Shown here piece by piece: positions 1 through 5,980 of a DNA stretch of 5,980 nucleotides. Position numbers and translations under genes: made by a program. The notes beneath the pieces are model-generated. The model saw only the letters and a list, made by a program, of their open reading frames with translations, made no database searches and was not told the origin of the DNA. The DNA comes from Planctomycetota bacterium. Lineage in GTDB: Bacteria > Planctomycetota > Planctomycetia > Pirellulales > Thermoguttaceae. Each line of letters starts with the position of its first letter. Positions within the stretch are counted from its first letter, which is position 1. The DNA lies in assembly GCA_023397045.1 (NCBI GenBank), contig JAEWUR010000053.1:1-5980 (forward strand), given 5' to 3'.

Positions 1-2718
1 GCGCAGGTCGATCGGTTTCGATTGGATCGCCGGCGGCAACGTGATGACGCGGGCCGGCGTTGCCGTCGATGCCGGAAGCGTCTCGCCGGTGAGCAAATCG
101 AATCGCTTGCTCAACATGTCGAGCCAAGGACCGGCAACCTTGCCGGGCTCCTCCATCCCGGCGGCCAGAATCAGAACATCGGCGGCCCGGGTCGTCGCGA
201 CATAGAGCAGTCGCGCGGTTTCGGCCAAGTCTTCCTCGTTTTCGGCCATCCGCCAGAGATCGTAGCCGGTCGTCGCGTCGGCGTCTTTGATCATCGGCCC
301 AAGCTCGGGCGTGAAACCGACGCTCGGCCCACGCACCAGTCGCGGCCGGCCCAGGTCGGGCAGCACGACCACCGGGAATTCCAACCCTTTCGACTGATGG
401 ATCGACATCAACCGCACGACGTCGGCCGATTCGGGATGCGTCGCGGCCATCGCCTCGTCGGGCTGCCGGGCAACGAACTCGGAGAGCTGCGTGATGAAAT
501 CGGCGAGCCCAAAAATGCCCGCCCGATCGAAACTCCGCGCCTGCTCGACCAATTTCTGAAGGTTGGCCAGCTTCCGCTCGCCGAGGAACTCGGCCAGCAG
601 CATCGCGTCATAGCCGGTCCGGTCGAGCGCTTCGTCGAGCAATCGCGGCAGCGGCAATCGATCTTTGAGCGCGCGAAGTTCGCGGAGCGTCTTGGCGGCG
701 TATTCGACCTGCCGCCGCTGCCGATCGTCCATATTCCTCGGCGTCGGGCCATCCAACAACCCCGCCGACAAGCCCTTTCCGTCGGCCAACCAGAAAAGCG
801 TCTCGTCGAGAAGCCCGAACATCGGGCTGCGCAATGCGCCGGCCAGACTGACCTCGTCGCTCGGGCTGTTGATCGCTCGCAACAGGTTCAGCAGGTCGTA
901 GATCTCTTGTTGCGCGTAGAAGGCATGGCCGCCGACCAGATAGTAATCGATTCCGTAACGCTGGAGCGCGTTTTCGTAATATTCGACGTTCGTCAGGGCG
1001 CGAAACAGCAGTGCGACGTCGCCCTGCCGCGCAGGCCGCACGGCCGGCGTTCCGTTTTTTGCGGCCGCCTCATCCCAGACGATCGGCTCGCCCGAGTCGA
1101 GCATCGCGCGGATGCGCCGGGCGATCCAATCGGCCTCGCGCCGACGCAGCCGCTCGCGCAGCGGCGTGTCGTCGGGCAAGTCCGGTGCCACAGAGCCCTC
1201 ACCGCCCGGATCGGCGTCGCACGCCCAAAGGAATTCGATCGCCGGCGTCGGCGTGATCTGCGGTCGGTGCGGCCTGAGCGGTTCGTAGCCGGGTCCCAGC
1301 GCCTCGTCAAACAGTGCGTTGACGAAATCCAGAATCGCCGGCTGGCTGCGAAAGTTCATCGACAACGGGAGCCGACCGCCCTCGGCGATCTCCTCGCGCA
1401 ATTCCCGGAACACGTGCGGCTGCGCGCCGCGGAACCGATAGATCGACTGCTTGAAATCGCCCACGAAAAACAGCTTGCCGCGCAGATGTTCGTTGTCGCA
1501 CAGCGACTTGATCATCTCGACTTGCAGCGGATCGGTGTCCTGGAACTCGTCGACCATCAGCAGGCGGATCTGCGAGGCCAGCCGTTTGCGCAGGCCGGCT
1601 CGATCGGGGCCCGTCAACAGATCGCGGGCACGGATCAACAGGTCGTTGAAGTCCAACACGCTCAATTCCCGCTTCTTCTGATCGTACAGATCGGCCAGAT
1701 CGGCGGTCAGCCCAAAGACCAGCAGTGCGATCTCGGCGGCAGGCCGTGCCGCGGCGGCGTCGAACCGCATCTGGTCGACCACCTTATCGATCGCCTTGCG
1801 CAGCTCGGCGGCGGCGTCGCGAAACTGTTCGAACGCCGCCTCATCACCCCAGGTGTTTTTGGTGGCCCCGCCCTGCACTTTCGCGGCGTCGCGGATCGCG
1901 GCCAGATCGTCGGCCGGCCGCTCACTCTGCGGAAGCCGCGGCAACTGTTCGACCAGAAAGTCGCAGCGTTGCCGCATCTTCGGCGGTGCCGGCGGAAACC
2001 GCGTCGTCACGTCGACGATCGTCCTCGCGGCGGCCGATTCGCTGATCTGCCGCAGGACTCGCGGCGTCGTGTCGCGCCGCCAAAAATCCTCCCATCGAGC
2101 GACCAATCCCTCGGGCGTTTCGTCTCGCCACGCCGACCAGTCGATTTCCTCGCGCTGGGCCAGCAGTTCGGCGATCATCGTGCGGAGTCGACCGAGTCCG
2201 AAACGCGTGGCCAGCGTCAAGACCGCTTCGTCGCGGTCGGCCAGCCGGTCGCGCAACACGTCGTCGGTCAACTCGAACAGCAACGTGGCCGCCTGGGCGC
2301 CGTCGAGCACGCGAAACCGCGGATCGATGCCGGCCTCGACCGCATGCGAACGCAAGAGCGATCCGCAGAACGAATGGATCGTACTGATTCGCGCCGCGTC
2401 GAGATCGCGCACCAGCGCCAGCCAGTAGTCGGCCTGCTCGTCGGGACAGTCCATCAGCCGCCGTCGGCAGGCCGCGCGAATGCGGTCGCGCATTTCGCGT
2501 GCCGCGCGTTCGGTGAACGTGATGGCCACGAGTTGATTCAACCGGGGCCGAGTGCCCTGCCCCGCCGGGTCCAATTCGGCCAAAAACCGCTCGGTCAGGA
2601 CGAAGGTTTTTCCGCATCCCGCGCCGGCCGACAGCGCAACCGACGTGCCGCGCGTCGTGACGGCCCGGTGTTGCTCGGCGGTCAATCCCGACGGGTTCAC
2701 TCGCTGGTCGGCTGCCAT
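1..2718 (-). CDS. addA: AddA ATP-dependent helicase/nuclease subunit (C-terminus cut by window edge)
   Basis: UvrD/RecB-type SF1A helicase that is the 3'-5' motor of AddAB; it unwinds duplex ends using ATP in the cytoplasm. The frame is open for 906 codons from ATG 2718 to base 1. Motifs read by translation: Walker A SAGAGCGKT (residues 30-38, K37); Ia AITFTERAAREMR (65-77); Ic ISTIHSFCGSLLR (111-123); II VDEFQDTDPLQ (389-399); III VGDFKQSIYRFRG (419-431); IV NFRSQPAILDF (455-465); V SIHQSKGLEFPVVVLPDLG (772-790); VI LLYVATTRAADVLIL (837-851, R844). All catalytic positions look intact, so the ATPase should be active. Full AddA proteins are roughly 1,100-1,250 residues and end in a RecB-like nuclease, so about 200-300 residues, including that nuclease, should lie beyond the left edge. 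The start is chosen because it has a good ribosome binding site and the helicase fold begins soon after (LTAEQHRAV). It overlaps the end of addB, implying one transcript. RecB and PcrA/UvrD are less likely given the AddB partner. Confidence 0.95.
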   Translation of the reverse strand, partial: MAADQRVNPSGLTAEQHRAVTTRGTSVALSAGAGCGKTFVLTERFLAELDPAGQGTRPRLNQLVAITFTERAAREMRDRIRAACRRRLMDCPDEQADYWLALVRDLDAARISTIHSFCGSLLRSHAVEAGIDPRFRVLDGAQAATLLFELTDDVLRDRLADRDEAVLTLATRFGLGRLRTMIAELLAQREEIDWSAWRDETPEGLVARWEDFWRRDTTPRVLRQISESAAARTIVDVTTRFPPAPPKMRQRCDFLVEQLPRLPQSERPADDLAAIRDAAKVQGGATKNTWGDEAAFEQFRDAAAELRKAIDKVVDQMRFDAAAARPAAEIALLVFGLTADLADLYDQKKRELSVLDFNDLLIRARDLLTGPDRAGLRKRLASQIRLLMVDEFQDTDPLQVEMIKSLCDNEHLRGKLFFVGDFKQSIYRFRGAQPHVFRELREEIAEGGRLPLSMNFRSQPAILDFVNALFDEALGPGYEPLRPHRPQITPTPAIEFLWACDADPGGEGSVAPDLPDDTPLRERLRRREADWIARRIRAMLDSGEPIVWDEAAAKNGTPAVRPARQGDVALLFRALTNVEYYENALQRYGIDYYLVGGHAFYAQQEIYDLLNLLRAINSPSDEVSLAGALRSPMFGLLDETLFWLADGKGLSAGLLDGPTPRNMDDRQRRQVEYAAKTLRELRALKDRLPLPRLLDEALDRTGYDAMLLAEFLGERKLANLQKLVEQARSFDRAGIFGLADFITQLSEFVARQPDEAMAATHPESADVVRLMSIHQSKGLEFPVVVLPDLGRPRLVRGPSVGFTPELGPMIKDADATTGYDLWRMAENEEDLAETARLLYVATTRAADVLILAAGMEEPGKVAGPWLDMLSKRFDLLTGETLPASTATPARVITLPPAIQSKPIDLR
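2697..2718 (-). other. 22-bp addB/addA coding overlap
   Basis: The addB reading frame ends with TGA at 2699-2697, and addA begins with ATG at 2718-2716 in a different frame, so 22 bases encode both the end of AddB (TWQPTSE region) and the start of AddA (MAADQRV). Such an overlap implies cotranscription. It probably also couples translation, which would help keep the two subunits in balance. Confidence 0.9.
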
Positions 2719-5700
2719 GTCTTCTCCAAGGAACGAACCTGATTGATGCGGCAAACGGTGTTGTAGGGGCAATAGCCGGTGCATCGCTCGTCGGCACTGC
2801 AAACGCGAAACTCGCCTCGACGCATCGCCCGCACAATCGCCGCGATGATGTCGTTCAACTCCGCCCGCAGATCCTCCCACTCCGGTTCGAGCTCGATTCG
2901 GCCGTCGTCCTTGCGATACATTCGCAGCGCCTTGCGCGGCGGAAACCCGTCGTCGCGAACGTACCAATAGCCGGCCTGCCACGGGATGGCGTCGCGTGCG
3001 ACCAGCAACAATTCGGTGGCGGCCAAGGCGTAAAGCGGCAGTTGCAGCGTCGTGCCCGCCCGAACCGTCTCGGGCGTCAACCGGATTCCGCCGCCGGTCT
3101 TATAGTCGATGATGTTGACCGCCACGCGTCCGGCCACGATGCCGGTGTCGACCCGATCGATGCGGCCGGAGATTCGGATAACCTGTTCGCCGCCGTCGAA
3201 ATCGAGCGACTCGCGAATGGTCGAGGGCGTTCGGCGGCTTGGCCCGAACGACACTTCGAGAAACTCCGGCGCCATGGCCGATTCGAAATCAGCCCACAAC
3301 GCATCGTACTTCTCGAACTGCGCACGGTACTGCGCCATCCACTGAACGATCAGCCGGCGGTCGACCTCGGCCAGCGCCGCGCGAACCGGATTCGACGATT
3401 CCCGGGGCAACGACTCGGCGATGGCTTTCTCCATGAGGTCATCGAACTCGGCGGGCTCCAACTCGATCGGCGACCCCGGCCGGCCCAACCGCCCGTTGAC
3501 GCTTTCGTGGAATCGCTTCAGAACCTCATGCACCATCTGGCCGCGTTGGAGCACATCGAACTCCAGCACCAGATCTTCGACGGGCTCGATCTTCAAAATG
3601 CGTTCCATAAAATACCGAAAGGGACACGACGCGAATTGTTCCAGTTCGGTCGCCGAAAACGTCTGCTTCGACGAGAATTGATTCTCCAACCATCGCTGGG
3701 CCTTGTCGCCTTCCAACATTCCCTCGGCCCGACTGAAACGATCGCGATCCTGCCGGAGATGGATCAGCCCTAAGCCAGCCAAGAACGATTCGGAATGATT
3801 TGGAAGACCATCGCCTCTCGGCAATTCATCCCCATCGCTGCCTTCGCGTAAAAACCCCGCCAGCAAGGCGACGTTGCCCTCGAACGCCGTCGCCAGGGCC
3901 TTGATCCGAAACTCGGCCATGCTGATCGGCTCGTCGTCCAGCGGCACCGGGCTCAAGTCGGCCCGCTCGGTGCGCGGCAGGAGCATCGGCGCGAACGCAT
4001 CTTCGACCTCGCGCAAGAACGGACTTGGCAACAACGGCTGCGCCGACTCGTCGAGCGCCGGATAGCTCAGATACAATCGCCGCCCGGCCCTGGTGACCGC
4101 CTCATAGAACAGCAGCATCTCCTCGCGCGTCCGTTCGGTCCGGGCGACCAGAGGCAACCCGAACTCGATCAGCCGGGCGTACTCGGCCTCGCTATAAAGG
4201 CGGTCATCGCGGTCGGGCGGCGGAAACGCTTTCTCCGAAAGGCCCGCCATGAACAAATATGGAATCTGCAGCGATCGAATGCTCGATGCCGAGAGCACGC
4301 GGACATAGCCCGACTCGTCACCGGCATGCCCAACCTGCTCGCTCTGGAGGATATCGAGCAAGGCGTCGAGCGCCGCGCGGCGATCGAGTTCGGGCGGACG
4401 GCGTTCGAGCCAACCGGCCAGCGTGTCGCCGGCCGCCAGAACTTCCATCAACCGGTTCCACGATTGGAAATCGGAGAGCACCAGGGCGGAAGACGATGCC
4501 GCGCCGCCACTCCCCTGCCCCGCTCGTTCGGCCACGACGATTTTCAACAAACCGACTTCCTCGGCCAGCCGGCGCCACGCCTTGCCCCATTCCGGCAGCG
4601 TCGCTCGCTCGGGCAATGACTCGAAAAGCCCTGCCAGTCGCTCGGCAATCGCCTGCGTCGTCAGCAGTTTGGCGGGATCCAACTTCGGCTCGAATGCCGC
4701 AGAGCGATCTTCCTCGCCCTCCCCTGCCCTGCCCTGGTCGGCGGCTGTAGCAAGCTGACCGATCAACCGCTTCGCACCGCGCGGTATCTGCAATTCGCGA
4801 ACAACCCGCTCGATATCGGCCAACGCTCGGCCGCCACGCCACTCGGGCCAGTCGGGCTGAAAATAGTTGTTACTCAACACGGCCAACAGTTGATCGAACG
4901 GCCAATCGTCGATGTCCAAAGTCAACAGCGCGACCAGCGCCCGCAACGCCGGCGACTGATCGAGCGCGGCGCCCGACTCGAAGACCACCGGGATCCCCGA
5001 TCGCCCAAAAACCTCTCGAACGAGGCCCGTGACGTCCTGCGTCGAACGGAACGCGACCACAACGTCGCCGGGCTTTGCGTGACCGTCGACCAGCAGGCGC
5101 TTGACGCGGCCCGCGATCAACTCGATCTCGCCCGTCTGCCTCGCTGCCGCTAGTATCTCGATATTGGGCGATGCTTCGCCTTCCGGCCCTTCTTCCGCCG
5201 CATGCGCTGCGGCTGTCGCCGCCCGTTCCCGCGGATTGACGAACAACTCGCGTTCCAAGCGGCCCATCGACGGCCAATCGCGCGGCTCGGTACGGCAGAA
5301 CTCTTCGACCCGCGCATCGCGATGCCGGCGTTTCAACTCGGTCAGCGTCTTCACCGGTTTGGCGAACAGGTCGGCCCGACGCGGCTCACCCTCCAATGGC
5401 AACGAGATCGTGGTCGTTTCCGCCCGACGCGACAGTATCTCGATAATCTCCTGCTGCGTTCGCGTGAAATCGGTGAACCCGTCGAGCACGACGACGGCGG
5501 GGAACAAGGGACCGGCAGGTGACGTTCCGGCATCGGCCTGTTCGGCTTTTTGCAGCACGTCGCGGGCCGACCAGAAACGCCCCTCGACGTCGAACAATTG
5601 ATGCTCGAGCAGCGATTGCTGATACCGGTCGTAGATCTCGGCCAGCTCGACGTCCTTATCGTTCAGGCCGCGCTTCGCACAGGCGTCGTGAAAATGCTCG

Positions 5701-5980
5701 GGCCAAATCTCGAGCCGTTTCAACTCGCTGATGAACTCGCAAACGAGATCGACCAACCCACCGGCGCCGGCGAGCGATTGGAAATGCTTGAACCGGCCGG
5801 CCGCCGATTGCTCGGCGATGATCTGGCGAACCAGTTCGCGTTTCATCAACCGGGTCATCGGCCGGATCGGCAATCCGGCGCTGCGGAGGACGTTCTCGGC
5901 GTACTTTTCGAAGGTCATGACGCCCGGCGCGAAGCAACCGCGGAACCCGCCGTCGAAGAGTCGGCGTCGAACCTCGGCCG
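2697..5980 (-). CDS. addB: AddB-like subunit of AddAB helicase-nuclease (N-terminus cut by window edge)
   Basis: Probable AddB/RexB subunit: a pseudo-helicase that scans for Chi-like sites, joined to a nuclease that cuts one strand at double-strand breaks. Seen, numbering from an internal Met at 5918: residues 142-153 (VVLDGFTDFTRT) sit where AddB has a degenerate motif II without DExx; residues 537-635 look like the inactive second RecA-like domain (GLSEKAFPPPDRDDRLYSEAE, FYEAVTRAG); residues 754-1060 form a PD-(D/E)XK nuclease with H797, D921 (GRID), D938/K940 (DYKTG) and Q959-Y963 (QLPLY). C765, C1046, C1050 and C1056 are the likely Fe-S ligands. The frame stays open upstream of that Met to the edge (at least 20 more residues, ending GCFAPGV), and MTFEKYAENVL matches an internal AddB segment, so the true start and any N-terminal Walker A lie outside. 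At least 1093 residues, usual for AddB. The stop TGA (2699-2697) overlaps addA. Alternative label: generic PD-(D/E)XK nuclease family protein. Confidence 0.88.
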   Translation of the reverse strand, partial: AEVRRRLFDGGFRGCFAPGVMTFEKYAENVLRSAGLPIRPMTRLMKRELVRQIIAEQSAAGRFKHFQSLAGAGGLVDLVCEFISELKRLEIWPEHFHDACAKRGLNDKDVELAEIYDRYQQSLLEHQLFDVEGRFWSARDVLQKAEQADAGTSPAGPLFPAVVVLDGFTDFTRTQQEIIEILSRRAETTTISLPLEGEPRRADLFAKPVKTLTELKRRHRDARVEEFCRTEPRDWPSMGRLERELFVNPRERAATAAAHAAEEGPEGEASPNIEILAAARQTGEIELIAGRVKRLLVDGHAKPGDVVVAFRSTQDVTGLVREVFGRSGIPVVFESGAALDQSPALRALVALLTLDIDDWPFDQLLAVLSNNYFQPDWPEWRGGRALADIERVVRELQIPRGAKRLIGQLATAADQGRAGEGEEDRSAAFEPKLDPAKLLTTQAIAERLAGLFESLPERATLPEWGKAWRRLAEEVGLLKIVVAERAGQGSGGAASSSALVLSDFQSWNRLMEVLAAGDTLAGWLERRPPELDRRAALDALLDILQSEQVGHAGDESGYVRVLSASSIRSLQIPYLFMAGLSEKAFPPPDRDDRLYSEAEYARLIEFGLPLVARTERTREEMLLFYEAVTRAGRRLYLSYPALDESAQPLLPSPFLREVEDAFAPMLLPRTERADLSPVPLDDEPISMAEFRIKALATAFEGNVALLAGFLREGSDGDELPRGDGLPNHSESFLAGLGLIHLRQDRDRFSRAEGMLEGDKAQRWLENQFSSKQTFSATELEQFASCPFRYFMERILKIEPVEDLVLEFDVLQRGQMVHEVLKRFHESVNGRLGRPGSPIELEPAEFDDLMEKAIAESLPRESSNPVRAALAEVDRRLIVQWMAQYRAQFEKYDALWADFESAMAPEFLEVSFGPSRRTPSTIRESLDFDGGEQVIRISGRIDRVDTGIVAGRVAVNIIDYKTGGGIRLTPETVRAGTTLQLPLYALAATELLLVARDAIPWQAGYWYVRDDGFPPRKALRMYRKDDGRIELEPEWEDLRAELNDIIAAIVRAMRRGEFRVCSADERCTGYCPYNTVCRINQVRSLEKTWQPTSE
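2724..2727 (-). promoter_or_regulatory. Shine-Dalgarno site of addA, inside the addB coding end
   Basis: Reading the minus strand, GGAG is followed by a 5-base spacer (AAGAC) and then the ATG at 2718. This is a good Shine-Dalgarno core at suitable spacing and supports that start. It lies within the last ten codons of addB, so ribosomes finishing addB would pass over it. Translational coupling of the two subunits is a reasonable inference. Confidence 0.7.
4510..4520 (-). repeat. 11-base G-rich direct repeat, copy 1 (addB second linker)
   Basis: The minus strand reads GGGCAGGGGAG. The same 11 bases occur at 4719-4729, in the same orientation and 209 bases away. Here they encode G-Q-G of an AddB linker (ERAGQGSGGAASSS, about residues 464-477). 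Confidence 0.6.
4717..4734 (-). other. Canonical G-quadruplex motif in the addB coding strand
   Basis: On the minus strand this reads as four G-runs, GGG-CA-GGG-CA-GGGG-A-GGG, with loops of 2, 2 and 1 bases. That fits the standard G3+N1-7 rule, and short loops generally favour stable structures. Because it is on the coding strand, it would also occur in the mRNA. It encodes a Gly/Glu-rich stretch of AddB (about residues 396-401, in AADQGRAGEGEED) that looks like a disordered linker. The motif is seen directly; folding is not shown. Confidence 0.65.
4719..4729 (-). repeat. 11-base G-rich direct repeat, copy 2 (addB first linker)
   Basis: The minus strand reads GGGCAGGGGAG, identical to 4510-4520 but translated in a different frame (R-A-G-E, in GRAGEGEED, about residues 396-404). 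It sits within the G-quadruplex motif. A shorter related version, GGGGCAGGG, occurs in addA at 2555-2563, encoding part of PAGQG. Confidence 0.6.

Larger units (their letters stand above)
4716..4735. repeat. Short tandem repeat of a 5-base unit (about four imperfect units)
   Basis: The plus strand reads GCCCT, CCCCT, GCCCT, GCCCT in a row, four units with one mismatch. It coincides with the G-quadruplex motif and lies inside addB. The unit length is not a multiple of three, so gain or loss of one unit would shift the AddB frame. Four short units is near the lower limit for calling a tandem repeat. Confidence 0.5.

Noticed and set aside
1796..2428. 210-codon plus-strand open frame
   Set aside because: Out-of-frame antisense to addA with Ser/Arg-rich composition and no domain signal.
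22..2742. 906-codon plus-strand open frame
   Set aside because: It lies exactly antisense and codon-aligned to addA, whose translation carries every SF1A helicase motif. The plus-strand product is rich in Arg, Gln and His with no recognisable domain, as expected for the complement of a GC-biased gene.
1922..2836. 304-codon minus-strand open frame
   Set aside because: Same strand as addA and addB but in another frame across their junction; the product is Arg/Gly/Ala-rich without motifs and conflicts with both supported genes.
3042..3773. 243-codon plus-strand open frame
   Set aside because: Codon-aligned antisense of the addB nuclease region; the minus strand has clear PD-(D/E)XK motifs over the same bases.
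4259..4750. 163-codon plus-strand open frame across the AddB linkers
   Set aside because: Arg/Pro-rich shadow in GC-rich DNA; the minus-strand AddB frame continues without interruption here.
1..5980. Possible AdnAB or RecBCD instead of AddAB
   Set aside because: AdnAB subunits both carry helicase motor motifs, while the upstream protein here lacks DExx and other ATPase motifs in the visible part. RecBCD would need a RecC lacking nuclease residues and a RecD; neither is seen.
1..5980. CRISPR array, tRNA, insertion sequence, promoter or terminator
   Set aside because: The two genes cover every base; I saw no regularly spaced repeats, cloverleaf, inverted-repeat ends or hairpin followed by a T-run.

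Overview
The window is entirely coding and holds two adjacent, overlapping genes on the minus strand. They encode the two subunits of an AddAB-type (RexAB-like) double-strand-break processing helicase-nuclease. The upstream gene, addB, enters from the right edge (5980) and stops at 2697. Its N-terminus lies outside the window. The downstream gene, addA, starts at 2718, inside the last codons of addB, and runs off the left edge (1), so its C-terminal nuclease domain is not visible. No intergenic space, RNA gene, insertion sequence, CRISPR array, promoter or terminator can be supported.

The assignment rests on motifs read directly. AddA shows the full set of SF1A (UvrD/RecB-like) helicase motifs: a Walker A box (SAGAGCGKT), DEFQD, GDFKQSIYRFRG, NFRS, SIHQSKGLE and YVATTRA. 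AddB has only degenerate helicase motifs (DGFTDFT where a DExx box would be) and an intact C-terminal PD-(D/E)XK nuclease (GRID, DYKTG, QLPLY) flanked by cysteines suited to an iron-sulfur cluster. One true helicase subunit plus one pseudo-helicase/nuclease subunit fits AddAB better than AdnAB or RecBCD.

The DNA is GC-rich with strong G/C preference at third codon positions. That bias also creates very long antisense open frames, including one opposite the whole visible part of addA; these are shadows, not genes. The GC content, the protein style and the addB-addA order suggest a planctomycete (Pirellulales-like) or a similar high-GC Gram-negative bacterium. This taxonomic guess is inference and is weak.

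The two proteins would act as one heterodimer. AddA drives ATP-dependent unwinding at a DNA end. AddB scans for a Chi-like sequence with its inactive helicase fold, and its nuclease cuts one strand, preparing a 3' tail for RecA. The same enzyme degrades linear phage DNA. I see no evidence of a new system here. The most distinctive local features are a canonical G-quadruplex motif in the addB coding strand, an 11-nt G-rich repeat read in two different frames in two AddB linkers, and an altered cysteine spacing in the AddB iron-sulfur motif.
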